A stretch of 10,444 bases of DNA from JBEKYD01 sp049509915 (GTDB lineage: Bacteria; Acidobacteriota; Terriglobia; Bryobacterales; Bryobacteraceae): NCBI GenBank assembly GCA_049509915.1, contig JBEKZL010000263.1, positions 1 through 10,444 of the forward strand, read 5' to 3'. Position 1 is the stretch's first letter, and each line of letters starts with the position of its first letter. A model generated the notes under the pieces. That model did no database searches. It saw only the letters and a program-made list of their open reading frames with translations, and was not told the DNA's origin. Of this stretch, positions 1 to 5,591 are shown in pieces. The translations under genes were made by a program, and so were the position numbers.

Positions 1-920
1 AGGTAACCCACCGCGTAAGGTGGAATCCCCATGGTTTCCAGGGCCACCCGGTCGGCGGCGAAGAAATCGGTCGAAGCCAGGGCGATGCGCGACGGTACCG
101 GCGTGCCCTCCGAGGGGCCGTTCCCTTCCATCCCCTCGTACCCGTCGATCACCGCCACGCCCCAATGCGGCCTCTCGTGGGCGGCGCTGATCGCCATGTT
201 GTAGTTCATCTGGTGCGGTCCGGCGTGATATTTGTGCTTGTCGTGCCACTCGGAGCCGCTCCCCGGGCTGTGCAGCGGTGTCCCGATCACCATGTTCTTC
301 ACCGACATGGTTGCCACCACGGCATTGTGCGTCTTGAGCATGGCCGAGCCAATCACGAACGCATCCGGATCGAGGAGCCTTGCCGCCAGCCGCACGGGGA
401 TGGGCCGGATGTTGGCGTCGACGATCGAGAAGATCTCGTATTTTCCCTCCCGATTCAGATCCACCATGCTCACTTGGCGAGACTTGAACTCGGTTCCCAC
501 GCGGCCGTAGTGATTGAGGTCGTAACCCTGCAGGGTGTCGTGCGCGGAGGCCTCGGCGATCATCACCGGCCCCTTGAAGCGCGGCGCCACGTAGTCCATG
601 ATCCCCAGCAGCGCGTCGGCGTGCGTCGCCGCCAGAGGGATCGTGGGTTGTACGATGTTCGGTTTGAACACCACGTATTTTTTCGCCTGAAGCAGCGGCC
701 TCACCTGGTCGTCGATAGCCAGCAGGGCGTTGTACACGTTCTTGCGCCGCTGCTCGCCCTGGACCAGCGAAACCGTGGCGCGCTTTGTATAAGGATAAAT
801 GGAGGGAGCCGGCACTGCCGCCGGGTACTGCTGCTGTTGCCCGAAAAGGCCACGACCGGCCGTTCCGGCCAGGGCGCCCGCCCCAGCCAGATGTATAAAG
901 CTGCGTCTGGAAAAGCCCAC
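1..920 (-). CDS. Tat-exported DUF362 domain protein (3' end cut by window edge)
   Basis: Seen: reading leftward from a GTG at 920-918, the frame is open for 306 codons to the window edge, so the C-terminus is missing. GGGAGG (plus-strand CCTCCC at 929-934) lies 8 nt before this GTG. The nearest upstream ATG is out of frame, so GTG is the best start. Residues 4-9 read SRRSFI, followed by an Ala/Gly-rich hydrophobic stretch to about residue 22. This is a twin-arginine signal, so export in folded form is expected. Residues 45-306 match DUF362 (PF04015): a lysine-threonine-histidine motif at 196-198, SVKNMVIG at 206-213, and a DGYEGMEGNGPSEGTP segment around 259-274. Known: DUF362 proteins have no settled activity; some are fused to 4Fe-4S ferredoxin domains. 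No CxxC cluster appears in the visible part. Inferred: a periplasmic protein, perhaps binding a cofactor. It is transcribed away from the DinB-like gene and looks monocistronic at its 5' end. Confidence 0.88.
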   Translation of the reverse strand, partial: MGFSRRSFIHLAGAGALAGTAGRGLFGQQQQYPAAVPAPSIYPYTKRATVSLVQGEQRRKNVYNALLAIDDQVRPLLQAKKYVVFKPNIVQPTIPLAATHADALLGIMDYVAPRFKGPVMIAEASAHDTLQGYDLNHYGRVGTEFKSRQVSMVDLNREGKYEIFSIVDANIRPIPVRLAARLLDPDAFVIGSAMLKTHNAVVATMSVKNMVIGTPLHSPGSGSEWHDKHKYHAGPHQMNYNMAISAAHERPHWGVAVIDGYEGMEGNGPSEGTPVPSRIALASTDFFAADRVALETMGIPPYAVGY

Positions 921-928
921 CGAAATCG

Positions 929-934
929 CCTCCC
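929..934 (-). promoter_or_regulatory. Ribosome binding site of the DUF362 gene
   Basis: GGGAGG on the minus strand, 8 nt upstream of the GTG at 920. It decides the start, because no in-frame ATG is available. Farther upstream, TAAAAT (959-964, minus strand) resembles a -10 box, but I see no convincing -35 at normal spacing. Confidence 0.6.
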
Positions 935-1194
935 GATGTCCGAATCGACCCGGACTCCATTTTAAGTCATCGACGGGCGGCGCGTCGGAACGATCCATTG
1001 GCGATAAGACAACCGCCGCGTCGCTCTCGGGGGCCAAGTGCATCCCTCCCGCGTTTCGGGGTGTCAGCGTTTCTCCGGATGGACGACACCGCCAAGTGGA
1101 TGGCGGATTCCCAGACCGGGGCGCGTTTGTCGTTACTAATCTGGCCTGGCTCAGTCGCTTGAGTCCAAAGCGCCGGGACATGCATCTACCCATC

Positions 1195-1746
1195 ATGGAA
1201 ATTTTGACTGGATTCAGCCTGGCCGAGGCCGTCGCACTTCTCATTCGCACTCCCGCTACCCTAAGTGCGCTTTTGCGTGGGCTACCCGACATGTGGGTGC
1301 GCCGCGACGAAGGAAGAGATACCTGGGGCGCGTTCGACATCGTGGGCCACTTGATCGTCGGGGAGCGAACCGACTGGGTGCCGCGGCTGCGGATCATCCT
1401 GGAGAAGGGCGAAGCGCGGCAATTTGATCCCGTTGACCGCCTTGCGCAGTTCGAAGAGAGTCAGGGCAAGTCGCTCGACCAGCTCTTGGACGATTTCGCC
1501 CGTCTGCGAAGCGAGAATCTAGCTGCCTTGCAGACGCTGAATTTGCAGCACGAAGACTGGACACGGCGAGGAAAGCATCCATCGCTAGGAGTGGTGATGC
1601 TGTCGGAACTCGTGGCGACATGGGCCGTTCACGACCTAACCCATATCCATCAGTTATCTCGCGTGATGGCCCACCAGTATCGCAACGCAGTCGGGCCGTG
1701 GAATGCCTACCTGGGCGTGCTGCAGTGTGCTGGTCATAGCGCTTAG
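1195..1746 (+). CDS. DinB-like (DinB/YfiT superfamily) metal-binding protein
   Basis: Seen: 183 residues from ATG 1195 to TAG 1744-1746. The length and helical pattern fit the four-helix DinB/YfiT fold. Helix 1 begins near residue 8, with a TPATLSALLRGL segment at 19-30. The second helix carries GHLIVGE with H52, and a late helix carries VHDLTHIH with H146 and H150. H52, H146 and H150 sit where this superfamily places its three-histidine divalent-metal site. Known: members include thiol-dependent transferases and many stress-induced proteins of unknown substrate, and the reaction cannot be told from sequence. The start is uncertain: the frame is open upstream, an ATG at 1180 would add five residues (MHLPI), and neither start has a good Shine-Dalgarno sequence. 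I chose 1195 because the family begins just before helix 1. No partner gene is adjacent on the same strand; the RRM gene is almost 400 bp downstream. Confidence 0.82.
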   Translation: MEILTGFSLAEAVALLIRTPATLSALLRGLPDMWVRRDEGRDTWGAFDIVGHLIVGERTDWVPRLRIILEKGEARQFDPVDRLAQFEESQGKSLDQLLDDFARLRSENLAALQTLNLQHEDWTRRGKHPSLGVVMLSELVATWAVHDLTHIHQLSRVMAHQYRNAVGPWNAYLGVLQCAGHSA

Positions 1747-2133
1747 GCAACCAGACTCACCTGCTTTGCCGCTCCGATAGGTGTGACTTTGCCCTGAACG
1801 CCCCGCCGTCGGATTGGCTACTTCCGAATGGTCGGCCACTCGGATAGAGGCGACCCTGCCGGGCCAGCTAGGTACCCCCAAGCCCTTGTGCCCCGGCAAC
1901 TTTCCAATTGCCTGCCGTCCCGAACTGAAGCCGGTTAGCTACCCGTCGGTCCCTCGGGGATCCGAGCCGCCCCATGCCAGTGAATTCTCTCGGCCGCACC
2001 CACATCTGTGCTAACATTGAGATGTCTTTGCCAGTCCCGCCTATTGCGCACGCTGCCACATTGCCCGGTCTAAAGCACGGCACCTATTTGGTCTTGCCCG
2101 TTCGCTGTTCTGCAAATTCAGAAGGAAGTTAAA
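1747..2133. other. Intergenic region between the DinB-like and RRM genes
   Basis: There are 387 bases with no convincing gene; the short frames here lack recognisable motifs. A weak imperfect hairpin lies just after the DinB-like stop: CACCT near 1758-1762 against AGGTG near 1779-1783, followed by ACTTT. It could act as a poor terminator. A second small inverted repeat, CTCGG-GGAT-CCGAG, is at 1953-1966. The promoter of the RRM gene should lie here. TTGAGA near 2018 resembles a -35 box, but no good -10 follows at the right spacing, so I do not call it. Confidence 0.5.
2121..2128 (+). promoter_or_regulatory. Ribosome binding site of the RRM gene
   Basis: GAAGGAAG, with its AAGGA core at 2122-2126, sits 7 nt before the TTG at 2134. 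It supports TTG as the real start, since no in-frame ATG or GTG lies nearby and the predicted N-terminus matches the RRM family. Confidence 0.65.
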
Positions 2134-2442
2134 TTGAAGAATATTTTTGTAGGTAACCTCAGTTTCGGGACCACGGAGAATACAGTGCGTTCCATGTTTG
2201 AATCATACGGCGCGGTCGACCGCGTGAACATCGTGACTGACCGTGACACGGGACAAGCCAGGGGCTTCGCGTTTGTCGAAATGGGCGTAGACGCCGAAGG
2301 GAACGCTGCCATCAGCGGCCTAAACGGCAGAGATGTCGATGGCCGCGCGCTGAACGTCAACGAAGCTCGTCCGAAAGCGGAACGCGGATCGGGCGGCGGG
2401 TATCGCGGCAACGGCGGCGGCTCGCGGCAAAGCCGCTGGTAG
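2134..2442 (+). CDS. RRM-domain RNA-binding protein with glycine/arginine-rich tail
   Basis: Seen: 102 residues from a TTG start. One RNA recognition motif fills residues 2-79. RNP2 is IFVGNL (4-9) and RNP1 is RGFAFVEM (43-50), with aromatic residues F5, F45 and F47 at the expected RNA-stacking positions. Residues 80-102 form a short Gly/Arg/Ser tail ending in RQSRW. Known: small single-RRM proteins of this type occur in cyanobacteria, Acidobacteria and other bacteria. They bind single-stranded RNA, and several are cold-inducible. Inferred: a cytosolic RNA chaperone or post-transcriptional regulator. The next gene on the same strand is an IF-1, starting 75 bp downstream, with a hairpin in the gap. 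The TTG start may keep expression low or responsive to conditions. The family assignment is firm; the target RNAs and cold induction are not shown by the sequence. Confidence 0.93.
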   Translation: MKNIFVGNLSFGTTENTVRSMFESYGAVDRVNIVTDRDTGQARGFAFVEMGVDAEGNAAISGLNGRDVDGRALNVNEARPKAERGSGGGYRGNGGGSRQSRW

Positions 2443-2456
2443 CGTCTGGGTTTGGA

Positions 2457-2495
2457 ACGGGGCGCGGTACCGAACGTGCCACAGCCCCGTCTTTT
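2457..2495 (+). terminator. Terminator or attenuator hairpin between the RRM and infA genes
   Basis: ACGGGGC (2457-2463) pairs perfectly with GCCCCGT (2484-2490). An inner stem, GGTAC (2466-2470) with GTGCC (2476-2480), closes a 5-nt loop. The hairpin is followed directly by CTTTT (2491-2495). This has the form of an intrinsic terminator with a short U-tract. Because infA starts only 22 nt later, it may attenuate rather than fully stop transcription into infA; otherwise infA would need its own promoter in very little space. Confidence 0.6.
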
Positions 2496-2506
2496 ACCGC
2501 ATACAT

Positions 2507-2512
2507 AAAGGA
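2507..2512 (+). promoter_or_regulatory. Ribosome binding site of infA
   Basis: AAAGGA lies 5 nt before the TTG at 2518. It supports the TTG start, which gives exactly the 72-residue length usual for IF-1. The first in-frame ATG would remove part of the conserved N-terminus. Confidence 0.6.
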
Positions 2513-2517
2513 AAACT

Positions 2518-2736
2518 TTGCCAAAAGAAGATGCAATTGAAGTTATGGGCAACGTGGTCGAGAAGTTCAAGGCTGGAATGTTCTCCATCGAGCTCGATGT
2601 AGGAAAGACCGTCCTCGCGACAATGGCCGGAAGACTCCGGCGGAACCGCATCAAGATCATGAACGGCGATAGAGTCTCACTGGAACTGTCACCATATGAC
2701 TTGACGAAGGGCCGGATCACGTACCGGCACAAATGA
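2518..2736 (+). CDS. infA: Translation initiation factor IF-1
   Basis: Seen: 72 residues, the standard IF-1 length, with the S1/OB-fold pattern throughout. The N-terminus PKEDAIEVMGNVVEKF resembles the AKEDxIE opening of other IF-1 proteins. The RLRRNRIKIMNGDRV segment (about 39-53) and the C-terminal ELSPYDLTKGRITYRHK (56-72) are hallmarks of the family. Known: IF-1 binds the 30S A site and works with IF-2 and IF-3 during initiation. The start is TTG. The neighbours are unusual: instead of ribosomal protein genes, an RRM gene precedes it and a convergent AIM24 gene follows. Inferred: this may be a second IF-1 copy separate from the ribosomal-operon gene, perhaps expressed under stress with the RRM protein. 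Only the rest of the genome could show that. The stop lies 16 bp from the end of the convergent gene. Confidence 0.95.
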   Translation: MPKEDAIEVMGNVVEKFKAGMFSIELDVGKTVLATMAGRLRRNRIKIMNGDRVSLELSPYDLTKGRITYRHK

Positions 2737-2752
2737 TCTCCTCCGACACTTA

Positions 2753-3781
2753 CTACCAGCGCTGCTCGGTGGCGTAAGAAAAGCTGGTGATGTTGCGAGC
2801 TTCGCCTTCGATCGGCTCGAATACCGATTGCACCGCGACCCGGCCGGGGCCCGACAATCGCAGCCACAAGTAGCGGTTGCTCCAGTAGCGCCACCCGGAG
2901 AAAGCCGTCGACGGGCGCTCGAAGTGGAGCGCCATTTGCACGGCCGGGTCTTTGAAGATCAGCGCGGTGGGCTTGATCAGAATGGTCTCGCCAGGGCCGA
3001 GGTGCCGCACGAAGATGTTGCCGCCGGCGTGGAGCAGCAGCAGGCCCGGCGCCGTGGGCGCGGTGAACCGGTCCATGAACACGCCGATGGGGTAGTGGGT
3101 TTCGCTGTCGTTGCCCGATTGCGTTTGGAACCAGATGCCGGTTTGAAACCAGTCGTATTGGACGTGCTCGGTGGCCACCAGGAAGAGATGTTCGCGCACA
3201 TCCACGGCCTGGCCGGGCTGCAGGGGCAGGGGAATCAACTCGCCCGGCAGATCGCGGGAAAACGCAATGTGGCCGGGCCCCCGGGCCGCAGTCATGATCA
3301 GCGGCATGCCGGCTAAGATCCGCTTCCAGCCGCCGGCCAGCGGCATGGTGACGATGTTGATTTGCGGGTCCTTCCAGAGCAGCACGTGGTGGGTAAAATA
3401 AATGCCGTCTTCGGCCGCCAGGTTCATGTCCGCAACGGGCACGTAGAGGCCCTCCACCTGGCAGAAGGAATTGCCGAATTGTAGCTTCGCCATGTCCTTG
3501 CGGGCCGGCAACTGCGCCCAGCCGGATTCGGCCACCGCGCCTGCCAATGAAACCGACGCGCCGCAGCGGGGGCAGGCGGATACGGCCGCGTTCACGACGG
3601 AGCCGCACCAGGAGCACTTGGTAGTGGCGCCGCGCGGGGCCGCGGGGGGCGGTGTCGTTATGGGTTGCGCGAGCGGCGCGGGACTCGGTGTAGCGGTCGC
3701 GGCCGGCTTAACCGGCGAGCCGCAACCCACGCAAAAATTGCCGCCCTCGGGAACTTGGGTACCGCAATGAATGCAAAACAT
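2753..3781 (-). CDS. Double zinc-ribbon AIM24-family protein
   Basis: Seen: 342 residues from ATG 3781, with AGGCGG a few bases upstream. Two CxxC...CxxC zinc ribbons are present: C3/C6/C17/C20, then C56/C59/C70/C73. They are joined by a Pro/Ala/Thr-rich linker (24-50). Residues 87-325 form an AIM24 (PF01987/TIGR00266) domain, with FCQVEGLYVPVADMNL (106-121), HHVLLWKD (131-138) and a late LGPGETILIKP segment (261-271). Known: the AIM24 domain has a TRAP-like beta-roll fold. Yeast Aim24 is mitochondrial, and bacterial members have no established activity. No signal peptide or membrane segment is visible, so it is probably cytosolic. It is the last gene of the four-gene minus-strand cluster, 9 bp after its paralogue, so the two are almost surely co-transcribed. 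Compared with that paralogue it has an extra ribbon, the linker, and an insertion near 216-231. I see no terminator after it. Confidence 0.87.
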   Translation of the reverse strand: MFCIHCGTQVPEGGNFCVGCGSPVKPAATATPSPAPLAQPITTPPPAAPRGATTKCSWCGSVVNAAVSACPRCGASVSLAGAVAESGWAQLPARKDMAKLQFGNSFCQVEGLYVPVADMNLAAEDGIYFTHHVLLWKDPQINIVTMPLAGGWKRILAGMPLIMTAARGPGHIAFSRDLPGELIPLPLQPGQAVDVREHLFLVATEHVQYDWFQTGIWFQTQSGNDSETHYPIGVFMDRFTAPTAPGLLLLHAGGNIFVRHLGPGETILIKPTALIFKDPAVQMALHFERPSTAFSGWRYWSNRYLWLRLSGPGRVAVQSVFEPIEGEARNITSFSYATEQRW

Positions 3782-3790
3782 GGTTGCCGC

Positions 3791-4627
3791 CTATTCGGTA
3801 TGGTGATGCACGTACATCGACTGGATTCCGATGCGGCCCGGCCCCGTCATGCGCGCCAGGCTCATGTTGGTGCCGCCCAGAAACCCCGTGCCCAACCGCT
3901 GAAATTCCACCTGCATGGTGACCGTCGAGTCTTTATAAAGAAACGCGCCCGGTTCCACCATGATGCTTTCGCCCGGTCCCAGGCGCCGCTCGAACACGTT
4001 GCCGTAACCGTGCAGGATGAGCAGGCCGGGCGCGCCCGTGGTGACGAAACGGTCCATGTACATCCCCTGTCCGCCGAATAGAATGTTGGTCAGCCCCTTG
4101 ACGCGGACGAAGGAATAGGCCACCTGGTGAGAGCACAACAGGAAGGCGTGCTCGCGTACATCCAACTCCATTCCGGGGTGCAGCGGCAGCAGCACCAGCT
4201 CGCCGGTGGCGTCGCGCGAAAACGCGATCCGCCCCGGCCCGCCCGCCACCGTGATCAGAAACGGCATGCCGCCGAAGGCCCGCTTCAGGCCGCCGGGAAG
4301 CTGCATCACGCTCAACGGCACGCGCTCGTCCTTCCAGAGCATGACGTGATGCTCGAAGAAAATGGCGTCGCCCGCGCCCAGGTTGATTTCCGCCGCCGGC
4401 ACGATCTCGCCTTCCACCTGGCAGGTGCTCGCGCTGAAATGGATTTCGGTCATGTCTTTGATGCGCGGGGCCTCGCGCCACCCGGACTCGCTCACCAGGT
4501 TGCCCACGTCCAACGGCGCGCCGCACGACTGGCAGGAAAGCGCGGTCTTCAGGTTCATGCTTTGGCACCACTGGCATTGAATCCGCTCCAGCGGCGCGCC
4601 CGGCGGAATAGGTGAGGGGTCCGTCAT
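3791..4627 (-). CDS. Zinc-ribbon AIM24-family protein
   Basis: Seen: 278 residues from ATG 4627, with GGAGG (plus 4639-4643) 11 nt upstream. The frame is open farther upstream, but that extension would overlap the FRG gene and shows no family signal, so I kept the ATG next to the Shine-Dalgarno. One zinc ribbon is formed by C18, C21, C32 and C35. Residues 47-272 are an AIM24 domain aligning closely with the downstream gene: TCQVEGEIVPAAEINL (68-83), FEHHVMLWKD (91-100), RIAFSRDATGEL (133-144) and RLGPGESIMVEPGAFLYKD (215-233). The C-terminus ends HHHTE. It is probably cytosolic. Known: bacterial AIM24 proteins are uncharacterised beta-roll proteins. Inferred: a local duplication gave the two adjacent copies, which may form a mixed oligomer. 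It follows the FRG gene by 49 bp, a gap holding a hairpin that overlaps its ribosome binding site. Confidence 0.87.
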   Translation of the reverse strand: MTDPSPIPPGAPLERIQCQWCQSMNLKTALSCQSCGAPLDVGNLVSESGWREAPRIKDMTEIHFSASTCQVEGEIVPAAEINLGAGDAIFFEHHVMLWKDERVPLSVMQLPGGLKRAFGGMPFLITVAGGPGRIAFSRDATGELVLLPLHPGMELDVREHAFLLCSHQVAYSFVRVKGLTNILFGGQGMYMDRFVTTGAPGLLILHGYGNVFERRLGPGESIMVEPGAFLYKDSTVTMQVEFQRLGTGFLGGTNMSLARMTGPGRIGIQSMYVHHHTE

Positions 4628-4641
4628 CAGGGCAATTTCCT

Positions 4642-4669
4642 CCGATGCCGCCCAAAGACTGGCGGCCGG
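4642..4669 (-). promoter_or_regulatory. Intercistronic hairpin overlapping the AIM24 ribosome binding site
   Basis: On the plus strand GCCGCC (4647-4652) and GGCGGC (4661-4666) form a perfect 6-bp stem with an 8-nt loop. The stem is extended past a 2-nt bulge by CCG (4642-4644) with CGG (4667-4669). In the transcript the last arm shares bases with the GGAGG Shine-Dalgarno at 4639-4643. No U-tract follows, so it is not a normal terminator. It could modulate translation of the first AIM24 gene or protect a processed end. Confidence 0.4.
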
Positions 4670-4676
4670 ACTTATT

Positions 4677-5591
4677 TTAGCGGGAAAAGCCGCATATGGG
4701 AACAGGGATGGCCTGGGGTGCCAGCCGACGCCTGTCGGCAAGTCTAACTTTTCCTGGTTGAGACTCCGTTCTTGCGGTGCAGTTCGCGCGCGAGGCATCC
4801 AGATCGGCGAACAGCGTGTACTCGTTGAGGCCGGCCTGGTCGAGGAAGCGCTCGGCATCCGCGATCGCCCCGGGGGGCAGCAGAACTCGAGCGACATTGG
4901 CCGGCGCCTGGATCTCGAGCGGCCGCTGATCGGTGCCGTGGACGGTGAACCAGCCACGCTGGGCGCGGACCCGATTGCTGCGCTGGATTGGATAAATGGC
5001 CACGGGCATTTCCCAGTGGAACCAGTTTTGGTCGACGAGTACGCCGTAATCGTAGGTCTCGTCGTCTTTCTCGATATAACCGAGGTAACCCGGGCTTACC
5101 AGGTCGCGCACCTCCCAGGCCGCTGGGTGTTCGTTGAGTGCGTACGTGTTCAACAGCCAGATGCAGGGGACGGCGTCGGCGGTGCCGGCGCGATGTCGCT
5201 CCAGCGCGAAATAGACGGCCACGCCCAGAGTCTCCGTCCAATCCAGCAAGCGTGTGATGACGCCGTGGTGGCGCATGAAGAAAAGATAGTCCCAATCGGA
5301 GAGGCGCTGAGAGTGAAGTTCCTGGGCGCGAGCCTGGAACTCCCAGAACAGGTCGCTTTCGAGATCGACAGTATCTCTATCGGACAGTTCGGCGCTTCTG
5401 GCGTGGCGAAAAAGGGTAGGCTGGAGTCCCCAACCGCGGTCGGCGTGGCCGCGGAAGAAACATTCTTCGGGGGGCTCGACGCCGAGGCTCTTGCGGGCGC
5501 TCTCCACGGCTTCAAGGAACTTATCCCAGCCGCCGGGTTTGAGGACTTTCCAGGGGCGGATGGATTGGGCCCGGCTCCCTTTGGGCGTCAT
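4677..5591 (-). CDS. FRG-domain protein
   Basis: Seen: 304 residues from ATG 5591. The start ATG overlaps the stop of the preceding gene (ATGA), which suggests translational coupling. An FRG domain (PF08867) covers about residues 20-270. The (F/Y)RG signature is CFFRGHADRGWGLQPTLFR (44-62), with F46-R47-G48. It is followed by FFMRHHGVITRLLDWTETLG (104-123), RAQRGWFTVHG (209-219), and the closing GLNEYTLFADLDA segment (254-266). These are the blocks usually conserved in the family, and the order is intact. The last 35 residues are basic and not recognisable. No signal peptide or membrane span is seen, so it is probably cytosolic. Known: the FRG family is named only for its motif and its biochemical activity is not established. 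Inferred: the conserved charged and histidine residues hint at an enzyme or nucleotide-binding role, but the sequence does not prove it. It is the second gene of the cluster. Confidence 0.9.
   Translation of the reverse strand: MTPKGSRAQSIRPWKVLKPGGWDKFLEAVESARKSLGVEPPEECFFRGHADRGWGLQPTLFRHARSAELSDRDTVDLESDLFWEFQARAQELHSQRLSDWDYLFFMRHHGVITRLLDWTETLGVAVYFALERHRAGTADAVPCIWLLNTYALNEHPAAWEVRDLVSPGYLGYIEKDDETYDYGVLVDQNWFHWEMPVAIYPIQRSNRVRAQRGWFTVHGTDQRPLEIQAPANVARVLLPPGAIADAERFLDQAGLNEYTLFADLDASRANCTARTESQPGKVRLADRRRLAPQAIPVPICGFSR

Noticed and set aside
165..965. Open frame on the plus strand opposite the DUF362 gene
   Set aside because: It is low-complexity His/Arg-rich translation with no domain, and the opposite strand carries a clear Tat signal and DUF362 motifs.
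799..1194. Upstream in-frame extension of the DinB-like gene
   Set aside because: The extension overlaps the start of the DUF362 gene and adds about 130 residues without family similarity. The DinB fold begins near 1195.
2711..2728. GCCGG/CCGGC inverted repeat as a terminator for the minus-strand operon
   Set aside because: The loop is 8 nt with a 5-bp stem and is followed by CCTTCG rather than a T-run. It also lies in infA coding sequence.
2118..3617. Open frame of about 500 codons on the minus strand across the RRM, infA and AIM24 genes
   Set aside because: It is antisense to two firmly identified genes and in a shifted frame of a third. The translation is Arg/Pro-rich with no domain pattern, as expected from GC-rich DNA.
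4628..4957. Upstream in-frame extension of the first AIM24 gene
   Set aside because: It lies out of frame over the FRG gene, is Ser/Pro/Arg-rich, and a Shine-Dalgarno sits just before ATG 4627.
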